Below are positions 1-5,967 of a DNA stretch of 10,117 bases, piece after piece (position 1 is the first letter of the stretch; the number at the start of each line of letters is the position of its first letter). The stretch comes from Armatimonadota bacterium (GTDB lineage: Bacteria; Armatimonadota; Fimbriimonadia; Fimbriimonadales; Fimbriimonadaceae), in contig JAEYWW010000267.1 of the NCBI GenBank assembly GCA_023428805.1, forward strand, positions 1 through 10,117, given 5' to 3'. The notes beneath the pieces were generated by a model. That model was not told where the DNA came from, did no database searches, and saw nothing but the letters and a program-made list of their open reading frames with translations. The position numbers were made by a program, and so were the translations under genes.

Positions 1-182
1 GTCCTGTAGACCAGCTTGATCATGCTTCGATGGCGGAAGGTTTCGGAGGAAAATTGGGCTTTGACTGCACCCACAAATGGCCGGGCGAAAACGGCTTCAA
101 TCGCGACTATCCCAAGCTCATTTCGATGACCGAAGATGTGCGAAAGAAGGTTGATGATTTGTGGCCGAAACTTGGCTTGTAA
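1..182 (+). CDS. UbiD-family (menaquinone-type) decarboxylase, C-terminal fragment
   Basis: The first 59 visible codons (frame starting at base 3) end at TAA 180-182; the rest lies off the left edge. The peptide carries the C-terminal signature of the UbiD family: VDQLDHAS, then GFGGKLGFD, then THKWPGE, and it ends in VDDLWPKLGL. UbiD-family enzymes are cytoplasmic, prenylated-FMN-dependent decarboxylases of aromatic or unsaturated acids. The DHAS...GFG(S/G)K(M/L)GxD pattern, followed by a tryptophan-containing tail and a final W-x-x-LG, resembles the clade assigned to the futalosine route of menaquinone synthesis more than E. coli UbiD. The catalytic and prFMN-binding regions are outside the window, so activity cannot be judged. 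The following gene has its own likely promoter, so the two need not be co-transcribed. Confidence 0.82.
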   Translation, partial: PVDQLDHASMAEGFGGKLGFDCTHKWPGENGFNRDYPKLISMTEDVRKKVDDLWPKLGL

Positions 183-224
183 CAAATTTGGGCTGCCAAG
201 AAACTGATTGCCGCTCCGCACTAG

Positions 225-230
225 TATAGT
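225..230 (+). promoter_or_regulatory. Putative -10 box for a leaderless TPR gene
   Basis: TATAGT matches the TATAAT consensus at five of six positions and ends five bases before the GTG start at 236. Transcription would then begin at or next to the start codon. I see no convincing -35 box at 16-18 bases upstream. The only purine-rich stretch, GAGG at 231-234, is one base from the start and too close to act as a Shine-Dalgarno site. Confidence 0.45.
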
Positions 231-235
231 GAGGC

Positions 236-1822
236 GTGGCTTCAACGCTGATCGCCGCCGTTTTGCTCGCCCAACAATGCGGGCCGCCTCCCACTCCTGC
301 GGAGGTCGTCGCCTACCCGTCAGGCACCATCATCGAAAACGTCGGTACCAGCGACATCCCGATCACCAGCCAAAGCGAGAAGGCAAAGCTCTTCATTCGG
401 CAGGGGTTTGCCCTGATTCATTGCTTCTGGTTCAACGAAGCCATCCGATCGTTCCGCGATGCGGTGAAGGAAGATCCGACCTGCGCGATGGCCTGGTGCG
501 GGCTCAACATCTCCCTCACTCAGCCCTGGAACATCAGCCAGCAGTACAAGGCTGAGGCCGACTATGCCATCCAGCGCGCCATTCAGCTCTCAGGCGATGT
601 GTCCGATGCCGAGCAGGAGCTCATTGCGGCGTTCAGATTGCGCAGCTTTGGCAAAGATGATCGCGGAGGCGATTTTGAGAAGGCGATGGAGGAGCACATC
701 GTTCGTTATCCTGACCTCAAGGAACCCCGCCTGATTTGGGCCAGCATTCGATGCCAAAGGTGCCTCGGAATCGCTTTCGACAAGAGCGGAAATCCCCGAT
801 TTGAGCTTGAGAAGGTGAGCGAACTCATCAAACCTATCCTTGCGAAGGAGCCCGACAACCCAGCGGCCTGTCATTACGACATTCATGCCATGGAATCCAT
901 CGCGCCCGAAAAGGCTCTGGGGAGTGCAAGAAGGCTGGGAAAATCTGCCTCAGGTTCCGGCCACATGGTTCACATGCCCGGCCATATCTTCTACAACCTC
1001 GGCTTGTGGGATGAGGGTCGCGCCGCATTCGAGGGCTGCCGCAAAATCGAGGAGGACTACGCTGCCAAGCTGGGGGTCAGTCCGCAGAAAGCCACCTGGA
1101 ACTACGGACATAATGTTCGCTTCCTCTTGTTCCATCTCATCGAGATGGGGCGATTTGAAGATGCCAAATCCAAGATCGCCATCATCGGCTCGGAGCCTGG
1201 CCTGCTCGAAGAGAGAATGGGTGACTTTGGAGGACTGTCTTCCGCGCTGCTCCAGTCCAAGCAAATTGTCGGCACTAGTGCGGAAAAGGAGTGGATGCTC
1301 GGCATGGCCAGTGTCTCGTCCAACCAGATCATCACCGCCAAGCAGCACCTTGCCGCCCTGGAGGAGATGCTCGGCAGCCTTGGCAGCGACCAAAACAATC
1401 ACTGGCAGCTCTCGATCCGCAGGGCAAGGCGAGCCGCCTACCTGGAGCTAGCGGGCTCGATAGCGTTCGCCGAAAAGCGCCCCGAGGATGGCCAGAAACT
1501 CCTCAATGAATCTCTGGACGAGTTCGAGATGGTCGAATACCAGGAGCCGCCCAGCCATGTCCGCATGCCGCACGAAACGCTCGGATGGGCTCTGATTGAA
1601 GCGGGCAAGCCCGGCGATGCCGCAGAAGTTTTCCGCCGCGCCCTCAAGCAGCGCCCCAACAGCGGCTGGCTGCTCTTCGGCCTCGCCGAGGCGATCCGCG
1701 CCAAGGATGGAGACGAGGCGGCCAAGCCGCATTACGACGAGTTTCTCAAGCAATGGAAGGACGCCGATCCGAATATGCCCTATATGCTCAAGGCCCGCGA
1801 GCGGCTGGCGGCGATGAACTGA
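236..1822 (+). CDS. Exported TPR-like repeat protein with conserved histidine motifs
   Basis: This 528-residue protein is built mostly of helical hairpins. TPR-like units are clearest at residues 58-92 (FNEAIRSFRDAVKEDP), 253-272 and 447-485 (GDAAEVFRRALKQRP). GTG 236 is the only possible upstream start because an in-frame TGA sits at 230-232. The N-terminus has a short hydrophobic stretch (residues 4-12), then Cys15 and a proline run, which suggests export. However, there is no basic n-region and A-Q-Q-C is not a proper lipobox, so lipoprotein status is doubtful. Three histidine clusters stand out: HYDIHAME (213-220), GHMVHMPGHI (242-251) and YGHN (290-293). From memory, these recur in a family of bacterial TPR proteins annotated only as hypothetical. 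Metal binding is an inference. The gene converges on the glycosyltransferase gene with one base between stops. Confidence 0.85.
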   Translation: MASTLIAAVLLAQQCGPPPTPAEVVAYPSGTIIENVGTSDIPITSQSEKAKLFIRQGFALIHCFWFNEAIRSFRDAVKEDPTCAMAWCGLNISLTQPWNISQQYKAEADYAIQRAIQLSGDVSDAEQELIAAFRLRSFGKDDRGGDFEKAMEEHIVRYPDLKEPRLIWASIRCQRCLGIAFDKSGNPRFELEKVSELIKPILAKEPDNPAACHYDIHAMESIAPEKALGSARRLGKSASGSGHMVHMPGHIFYNLGLWDEGRAAFEGCRKIEEDYAAKLGVSPQKATWNYGHNVRFLLFHLIEMGRFEDAKSKIAIIGSEPGLLEERMGDFGGLSSALLQSKQIVGTSAEKEWMLGMASVSSNQIITAKQHLAALEEMLGSLGSDQNNHWQLSIRRARRAAYLELAGSIAFAEKRPEDGQKLLNESLDEFEMVEYQEPPSHVRMPHETLGWALIEAGKPGDAAEVFRRALKQRPNSGWLLFGLAEAIRAKDGDEAAKPHYDEFLKQWKDADPNMPYMLKARERLAAMN

Positions 1823-1823
1823 A

Positions 1824-3023
1824 TCACTTCTCGGCGAGGGCCGCGAGCTTGGGTATCGCAGCTCGGAACGAGTAAGTTGATTCGGCGGCGGCGCGGCCCC
1901 GTGCTCCCATTTCAACTCGTTCGTGCTCAGGCATATCGACCAATGTCCGCGCCGCAGCGGCCAGCGCCTGTGCATTTCCGGGCGGGAAAATGACTCCCGA
2001 ACCCGTATCCTCGATCACGCCCGCCGGGTCGCCTTTCAGGCCGGCCAAAATTGGGCGCGAATACGCGAGATAGGTTAGAATTTTGCTCGGGATTGTGATT
2101 TCAAAGAGAGGATCGGGAGAGAGGTGAACGAGCAGAACGTCCACCTGCGCATACAGCTTTCCCATCTCCGACTGCGGGAAATTGCCGAGAAAGACGACTC
2201 GATCCAGCCCCTCCTCGTTTGCGCGCTGCTGCAGAGGCTCCCGCTCGACGCCATCACCCGCGATCAGAAAGACAATGTCTGGACGATCTTTGAGGAGCGC
2301 AGCCGCATCCAGCACGACAGACAGCGCCTGGGGAATTCCTATTGCTCCCGCATACAGGATGCGAAATCCCTGAGGAAGGGTCGGGCCATCCCACGGAGTG
2401 TCTGCGGGCAGGGGTTTGTTGGTCTCGTCATCAATCCAGTTGGGGATGAGGTGCAGCTTGTCTGCGGGCACTCCGCGGGCTTCGAGCGCCCTGGCGAAAC
2501 CCGGAGAAATTACCCGAATATCACGCGATCCTCGATAGCTGGCATCACAGAGCTTGCCCATCAAGCCGAGAACCTTCCGGGACGACACTCCACTTGCCTC
2601 AAGCGTGTCCGGCCATAGATCCTGAACCTCCATGCTCACTGTCGCCCGCCACCAAAAAGCCAGCCACTTTGCCGCCAGCACGAGGAATGGCAGTTGGATA
2701 ACGTGAATGTGCTGGGCGCGCTTGAGGGTGAATGGGCCGAGAAAAAAGAGGCTGATTGCCAGTGAAGTCAGGTTCAGCACCCGCTTGAGGCCGCTCTTGC
2801 TGTGATTGGCATAAAGCGGCAGGCGAACAGTATCCACACCACCGATCACCTCTCGCTGGATCAGCTTGACCTTGTATCCAGGATAGACCTGCCCTCCGGG
2901 CCAGTTCGGGAATCCTGTCACCACCTGCACTTCGTGTCCCGCCTTCTGATAGGCCTGCGCAAGCTCCAAAAGAAACTCGCGCGGCTCGGGAGGAAACCAC
3001 TGAGAGACAACAAGTACGCGCAC
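1824..3023 (-). CDS. GT4 glycosyltransferase, WbuB/WcaI-like
   Basis: This 399-residue protein is a retaining GT-B glycosyltransferase of family GT4, likely acting at the cytoplasmic membrane face to add a sugar from a nucleotide donor to a lipid-linked glycan. The N-terminal domain opens with VLVVSQWFPPEP (residues 3-14) and contains GHEVQVVTGFPNWP (29-42). VQDLWPDT (133-140) is typical of the WbuB/WcaI group. The linker has IPNWID (193-198), and the donor domain has ILYAGAIG (222-229), IAGDG (254-258) and FEITIPSK (307-314). Hydrophobic patches near 86-98 and 107-124 suggest membrane contact. The usual second glutamate of the EX7E motif is Thr317 here; as I recall this subfamily often lacks it. 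The GTG start at 3023 is preceded in frame by a stop. It is divergent from the phosphoglycosyl transferase gene. The exact sugar cannot be told. Confidence 0.88.
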   Translation of the reverse strand: MRVLVVSQWFPPEPREFLLELAQAYQKAGHEVQVVTGFPNWPGGQVYPGYKVKLIQREVIGGVDTVRLPLYANHSKSGLKRVLNLTSLAISLFFLGPFTLKRAQHIHVIQLPFLVLAAKWLAFWWRATVSMEVQDLWPDTLEASGVSSRKVLGLMGKLCDASYRGSRDIRVISPGFARALEARGVPADKLHLIPNWIDDETNKPLPADTPWDGPTLPQGFRILYAGAIGIPQALSVVLDAAALLKDRPDIVFLIAGDGVEREPLQQRANEEGLDRVVFLGNFPQSEMGKLYAQVDVLLVHLSPDPLFEITIPSKILTYLAYSRPILAGLKGDPAGVIEDTGSGVIFPPGNAQALAAAARTLVDMPEHERVEMGARGRAAAESTYSFRAAIPKLAALAEK

Positions 3024-3035
3024 GGGTGTTCAAGT

Positions 3036-3064
3036 AGGATAGCTCATAAGAAGCGGAATGCAAA
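3036..3064 (-). promoter_or_regulatory. Putative promoter of the GT4 gene
   Basis: Read on the minus strand, TTTGCA (3064-3059) matches the -35 consensus at four of six positions and is followed 17 bases later by TATCCT (3041-3036), a TAnnnT-type -10. Initiation six to eight bases on would leave a leader of only a few bases before GTG 3023, with no Shine-Dalgarno site. On the plus strand, a weaker TAACCT (3068-3073) lies 12 bases before ATG 3086, so the 62-base divergent region may hold back-to-back promoters. Confidence 0.4.
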
Positions 3065-3085
3065 GGGTAACCTCAGACTACGCAC

Positions 3086-3706
3086 ATGAGGCAGATTCAG
3101 CTTTTGATCAAGCGCCTGGCCGACATTGTTTTGTCGGCTGCGGCATTGATTTTGCTGAGCCCGATTCTGCTGCTCATTGCATTGGTCATCAAAATCAAGT
3201 CGCCGGGGCCGGTCTTCTTCCGCCAGAAGCGGCTGGGGCGCAAGGCGCGCATTTTCCGCATCTTCAAATTCCGCACGATGCACCACAATGCCCCCGTCCT
3301 GACCAATGCAGACGGGTCAACCTACACCGGCACAGACGATCCGCGCATCTTCCCCATCGGATCAAAGCTGAGGAAATACAGCCTGGATGAACTGCCTCAA
3401 TTCATCAACGTCTTCCTGGGCGACATGAGCATCGTCGGCCCGCGCCCTGACATGGAGGAACACCTTCAGATGTATGGACCGCATCAGATGCAAAAGCTGG
3501 ACATGAAGCCCGGCATCACAGGCTGGGCGGCCGTCAATGGGCGCAACTCGATCCCGTGGGAGAAACGGGTTGAACTCGACATTTGGTACATTGACCATTA
3601 CAGCCTGTGGCTCGACCTCAAAACCGCGTTGATGACCATTCCCGTCCTCCTTTTTGGAAAGGGCATCAACCAGAAGACAAATTCATCGCAGGCAGTCAAG
3701 GACTAG
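3086..3706 (+). CDS. PglC-type phosphoglycosyl transferase (bacterial sugar transferase)
   Basis: This 206-residue protein is a small monotopic phosphoglycosyl transferase. It should move a sugar-1-phosphate from a UDP-sugar to a polyprenyl phosphate, the first membrane step of a lipid-linked glycan. Residues 10-35 form the reentrant membrane helix with the helix-breaking Ser25-Pro26. The catalytic Asp-Glu pair is D101-E102 in SLDELPQ, preceded by DDPRIFPIGSKLRKY (84-98) and followed by MSIVGPRPD (114-122). KPGITGW (141-147) and the DIWYIDHYSLWLDLK segment (165-179) are standard for the family. The length fits the minimal PglC class, without the extra N-terminal membrane domain of WcaJ or WbaP. 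No Shine-Dalgarno site lies close to ATG 3086; an in-frame TAA at 3068 excludes an earlier start. It is followed after three bases by an acetyltransferase gene in an evident operon. The sugar is unknown; 2,4-diacetamido sugars or GalNAc/GlcNAc are candidates. Confidence 0.93.
   Translation: MRQIQLLIKRLADIVLSAAALILLSPILLLIALVIKIKSPGPVFFRQKRLGRKARIFRIFKFRTMHHNAPVLTNADGSTYTGTDDPRIFPIGSKLRKYSLDELPQFINVFLGDMSIVGPRPDMEEHLQMYGPHQMQKLDMKPGITGWAAVNGRNSIPWEKRVELDIWYIDHYSLWLDLKTALMTIPVLLFGKGINQKTNSSQAVKD
3698..3702 (+). promoter_or_regulatory. Shine-Dalgarno site for the GNAT gene
   Basis: AAGGA lies seven bases before ATG 3710, inside the last codons of the preceding gene. It fixes the start of the acetyltransferase and supports co-translation of the pair. 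Confidence 0.65.
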
Positions 3707-3709
3707 AGT

Positions 3710-4561
3710 ATGAGTGGAGAAATTCTTTGGGCGTCCCGAGAGTGGAGCGCGGAATCGGCGAAGCAGAAACTGGTGGACATGCAGTCCAGCAAGAAGGCAT
3801 TCTTCGAAAACGACACCTTTTTGATTTGGGACGACGAAGGATTTGACTCCCGCCATTTCGGGTTGAAGATGGGGCGCCTGATTGGTGCATGGGGAGATTT
3901 GGCCGACTTCAGACTCCTCCTCCCCAAGTTTCTCAGCGAAGTTGACAAGGCGGGCTATGACCACTTTGTCGTCAATCTGCCGAGCGAAAATCCCGCGCTG
4001 ATTCGACTCTTTGAGCGGGGAGGGTTCTTCCTAACCGACACGTTGTCCCGCATGATCCTCACCGACATGACGATCGACATGGATTACGGAGACTTGGAGA
4101 TCGGGGTCATCCGAGAAGATGAAGTGCCTCTTGCTCAGGAGATGAGCAAGACCATCTTCAGCCTCAGCCGCTACGCATGGGACCCCATGCTCTCGCCTGA
4201 GGGCCGTGCATCGCTGATGCAGGAATGGGTTTACAATGACTGCACCACACGCGGCGATCTCGTGCTCGCGGCGAGACTGCATGGCGAGTTCATCGGCTAT
4301 GTCGCCAGCTTCTTCGACAAAGAGCGCGATATGCTGATCTTCGACCTGCTTGCAGTCGATCCCAAAGCGCGGGGAAGGGGCGCGGGCGGAGCATTGTTCA
4401 TTGAAGCCATCAAAATGTGCCGCGATTGGGTCAAAGTTGTGCAGCTCAACACCCAGGGGAGCAATCGATCGGCTCATCGCCTTTACAACCGTCTGGGGTT
4501 TGTGATCGATGCCACCAACATCACCCTCCACCGGCATCAGAACGGAGTTGTGCCCGACTAA
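3710..4561 (+). CDS. Two-domain GNAT acetyltransferase, WecD-like
   Basis: This 283-residue protein probably transfers an acetyl group from acetyl-CoA to an amine. The C-terminal GNAT domain spans about 130-277, with the acetyl-CoA-binding loop LAVDPKARGRGAGGALF (214-230) and the closing motif NRSAHRLYNRLGF (252-264). The N-terminal domain (about 35-125) contains FDSRHFGLKMGRL (45-57), like the WDSxxFG segment of dTDP-fucosamine acetyltransferase WecD, and NPALIRLFERGGFF (94-107), so it looks like a degenerate GNAT half. WecD and the unrelated PglD acetylate 4-amino groups of nucleotide-linked deoxy sugars. Sitting three bases after a phosphoglycosyl transferase gene, this protein may fill that role. 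The dehydratase and aminotransferase needed to make such a substrate are not in the window. Another amine substrate remains possible. Confidence 0.82.
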   Translation: MSGEILWASREWSAESAKQKLVDMQSSKKAFFENDTFLIWDDEGFDSRHFGLKMGRLIGAWGDLADFRLLLPKFLSEVDKAGYDHFVVNLPSENPALIRLFERGGFFLTDTLSRMILTDMTIDMDYGDLEIGVIREDEVPLAQEMSKTIFSLSRYAWDPMLSPEGRASLMQEWVYNDCTTRGDLVLAARLHGEFIGYVASFFDKERDMLIFDLLAVDPKARGRGAGGALFIEAIKMCRDWVKVVQLNTQGSNRSAHRLYNRLGFVIDATNITLHRHQNGVVPD

Positions 4562-4571
4562 GAAGGCAAGC

Positions 4572-5909
4572 CTAGCCTGACACGACGATCAGATTCATTT
4601 GCGCGGTCCCAACTGTCCGCCCATTCTTGTCCAGCACCTCCGCGTGAATGCGGACGCTGCCCGTCTGCGCCGCAAGCCATCGCCATTTGCCCTCTTCAAA
4701 TCGAGCGTTCGCAACCTTGCCATTCACCGAAATGATCACGGCTGATGCCTCAACTCCTTCCGGAATAACGACTTCCACCTTGTCCCCGACTTGAATCGTT
4801 TTCCCATCCTCAAGTGCCGGACTAAAAGGCACAACGGGTTTGGGAGGTGTGGGCGGCTTGGGAGCTTCCTTCAGGAAATATGAGCTCGAGACCAAGTCGC
4901 GATAGAGCCGTCCGATCGACTCGACGCGAGTCAGCGTGTAGTCGTTGTTCTTCCGATGCTCCAACTGGATCGCGTTTGTGCTGAAATAGTTGATCGCTTT
5001 GACGCGGGGGAAGCGCTTCGGCAGGTCTTCGTAGAGCGCGCGAATCTTCCGCACCGCGAAATCCGTGACATCCGAATCCTCGGCCGCGGAATAATTGGTC
5101 GCCGCATACTCGCAGATCATCATCGGCTTGGTCCGAGTCCAGCGGTTGTAGACAAACTCGACCATGTCCTTCGGTTCAACATGAGCTCCGGGGGTGTTGA
5201 GGTTCTGGTTGAAGTAAGTCACCGAATACATGTTCACCCCCACCCAATCCACAAAATCATCGCCGGGATAGTATGCCGGGATTGGGTTCTCAGGCGTTGT
5301 GTAAGGACACCAGACCATTGCGACATTCGGGGCCTGACGCAGGACGCGGGAGACGAGTCGAAACTTCTCAACGTACAGTTTGGGCTGCCCGCTGTATTTC
5401 GTCCAATTCCCATTCATCTCGCTGGCGAATCGAACAAATATCTTCGCGCCGGAATCCCGGCAATCCTCCGCAAACTTCCGCAGATAGTCGTCGTCCTGCA
5501 CCGCCTCCAACCCGTCATTCGGCTCAAAGGCGATATGCACGTACTTGTCCTGCGAAGCCAGTCGCTTGACCCAATCCATCGGCAGGGGCTGGCCGTAGCC
5601 GAGATAGAAGAAATACATTCCGTGTGGAACACCGAGCTTGTCTTCAAACTCCTCCGGCAGCTTCCGCGAGCGGCCATTCTGATCCTGGTAGCTCTGAGAT
5701 AGGTTGGGGTCCAAGTCGATGTAAGCCCCCAGAATGCATCCCTTCGCCGGCTCCAGTCGGGCAAGATTCTTGTCGATCACCGGAGCGGCGATCGGCGTCG
5801 GCGGAGGAGGGGCGACTTTCACGAAAGAAATCGAAGCCGGATCGCTGCCCGCCCCCACCGCCCCATATGCCGCCAGAAGCGCAAAAACCTGGTTCAGCAC
5901 AAAGACCAT
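4572..5909 (-). CDS. Secreted GH26-like glycoside hydrolase with C-terminal beta-sandwich
   Basis: This 445-residue protein resembles clan GH-A family 26, retaining enzymes that cut beta-mannans and related beta-glycans. The barrel spans about 58-345. The likely acid/base is Glu164 in VRFASEMNGNW (159-169) and the likely nucleophile Glu267 in MMICEYAAT (263-271); FVDWVGVNMY (219-228) is typical of the family. Classical GH26 has His before the acid/base; here it is Ser163. A proline-rich linker (349-361) leads to a predicted Ig-like beta-sandwich (362-445). A hydrophobic N-terminus (1-21, ending AVGAG) suggests a signal peptide, but it has no Lys or Arg. ATG 5909 is the first start after an in-frame stop, and no Shine-Dalgarno site is visible. 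A second proline-rich stretch (34-43) follows the signal. It converges with the GNAT gene (10-base gap). Next to glycan-synthesis genes, it may act on the cell's own polymer; mannan use is not shown. Confidence 0.8.
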   Translation of the reverse strand: MVFVLNQVFALLAAYGAVGAGSDPASISFVKVAPPPPTPIAAPVIDKNLARLEPAKGCILGAYIDLDPNLSQSYQDQNGRSRKLPEEFEDKLGVPHGMYFFYLGYGQPLPMDWVKRLASQDKYVHIAFEPNDGLEAVQDDDYLRKFAEDCRDSGAKIFVRFASEMNGNWTKYSGQPKLYVEKFRLVSRVLRQAPNVAMVWCPYTTPENPIPAYYPGDDFVDWVGVNMYSVTYFNQNLNTPGAHVEPKDMVEFVYNRWTRTKPMMICEYAATNYSAAEDSDVTDFAVRKIRALYEDLPKRFPRVKAINYFSTNAIQLEHRKNNDYTLTRVESIGRLYRDLVSSSYFLKEAPKPPTPPKPVVPFSPALEDGKTIQVGDKVEVVIPEGVEASAVIISVNGKVANARFEEGKWRWLAAQTGSVRIHAEVLDKNGRTVGTAQMNLIVVSG

Positions 5910-5929
5910 TCTGGCACAGGGCGACCGGC

Positions 5930-5959
5930 TTGGAGCCTGATTTCTGCGACCGGTACAAT
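5930..5959 (+). promoter_or_regulatory. Putative promoter of the NahK-like kinase gene
   Basis: TTGGAG (5930-5935) is separated by 18 bases from TACAAT (5954-5959), which matches TATAAT at five of six positions. The -10 ends eight bases before ATG 5968, so transcription would start at or within a few bases of the start codon. An 8-base direct repeat GCGACCGG (5921-5928 and 5946-5953) brackets the spacer; its second copy abuts the -10. Confidence 0.45.
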
Positions 5960-5967
5960 GCTAAGCC

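Noticed and set aside
231..234. GAGG as Shine-Dalgarno site of the TPR gene
   Set aside because: It is only one base from the GTG, too close for normal initiation, and would probably not be transcribed if the TATAGT box is used.
308..325. Possible lipoprotein status of the TPR protein from its Cys15
   Set aside because: The residues before Cys15 are Ala-Gln-Gln, which do not fit the lipobox, and the n-region lacks basic residues. Left as an open question in the gene entry.
840..1451. 203-codon open frame on the plus strand
   Set aside because: It is an out-of-frame shadow inside the TPR gene, rich in Ser, Pro and Arg, with no domain signal.
3062..3066. AAGGG as Shine-Dalgarno site of the phosphoglycosyl transferase gene
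   Set aside because: It is 19 bases from ATG 3086, too far, and an in-frame TAA at 3068 excludes an earlier start.
4564..4578. Possible terminator hairpin AGGC...GCCT between GNAT and GH26-like genes
   Set aside because: The stem has only four base pairs with a seven-base loop and no T tract, so it is not distinguishable from chance.
4956..5702. 248-codon open frame on the plus strand
   Set aside because: It is antisense to the GH26-like catalytic domain, has no motif and no ribosome site.
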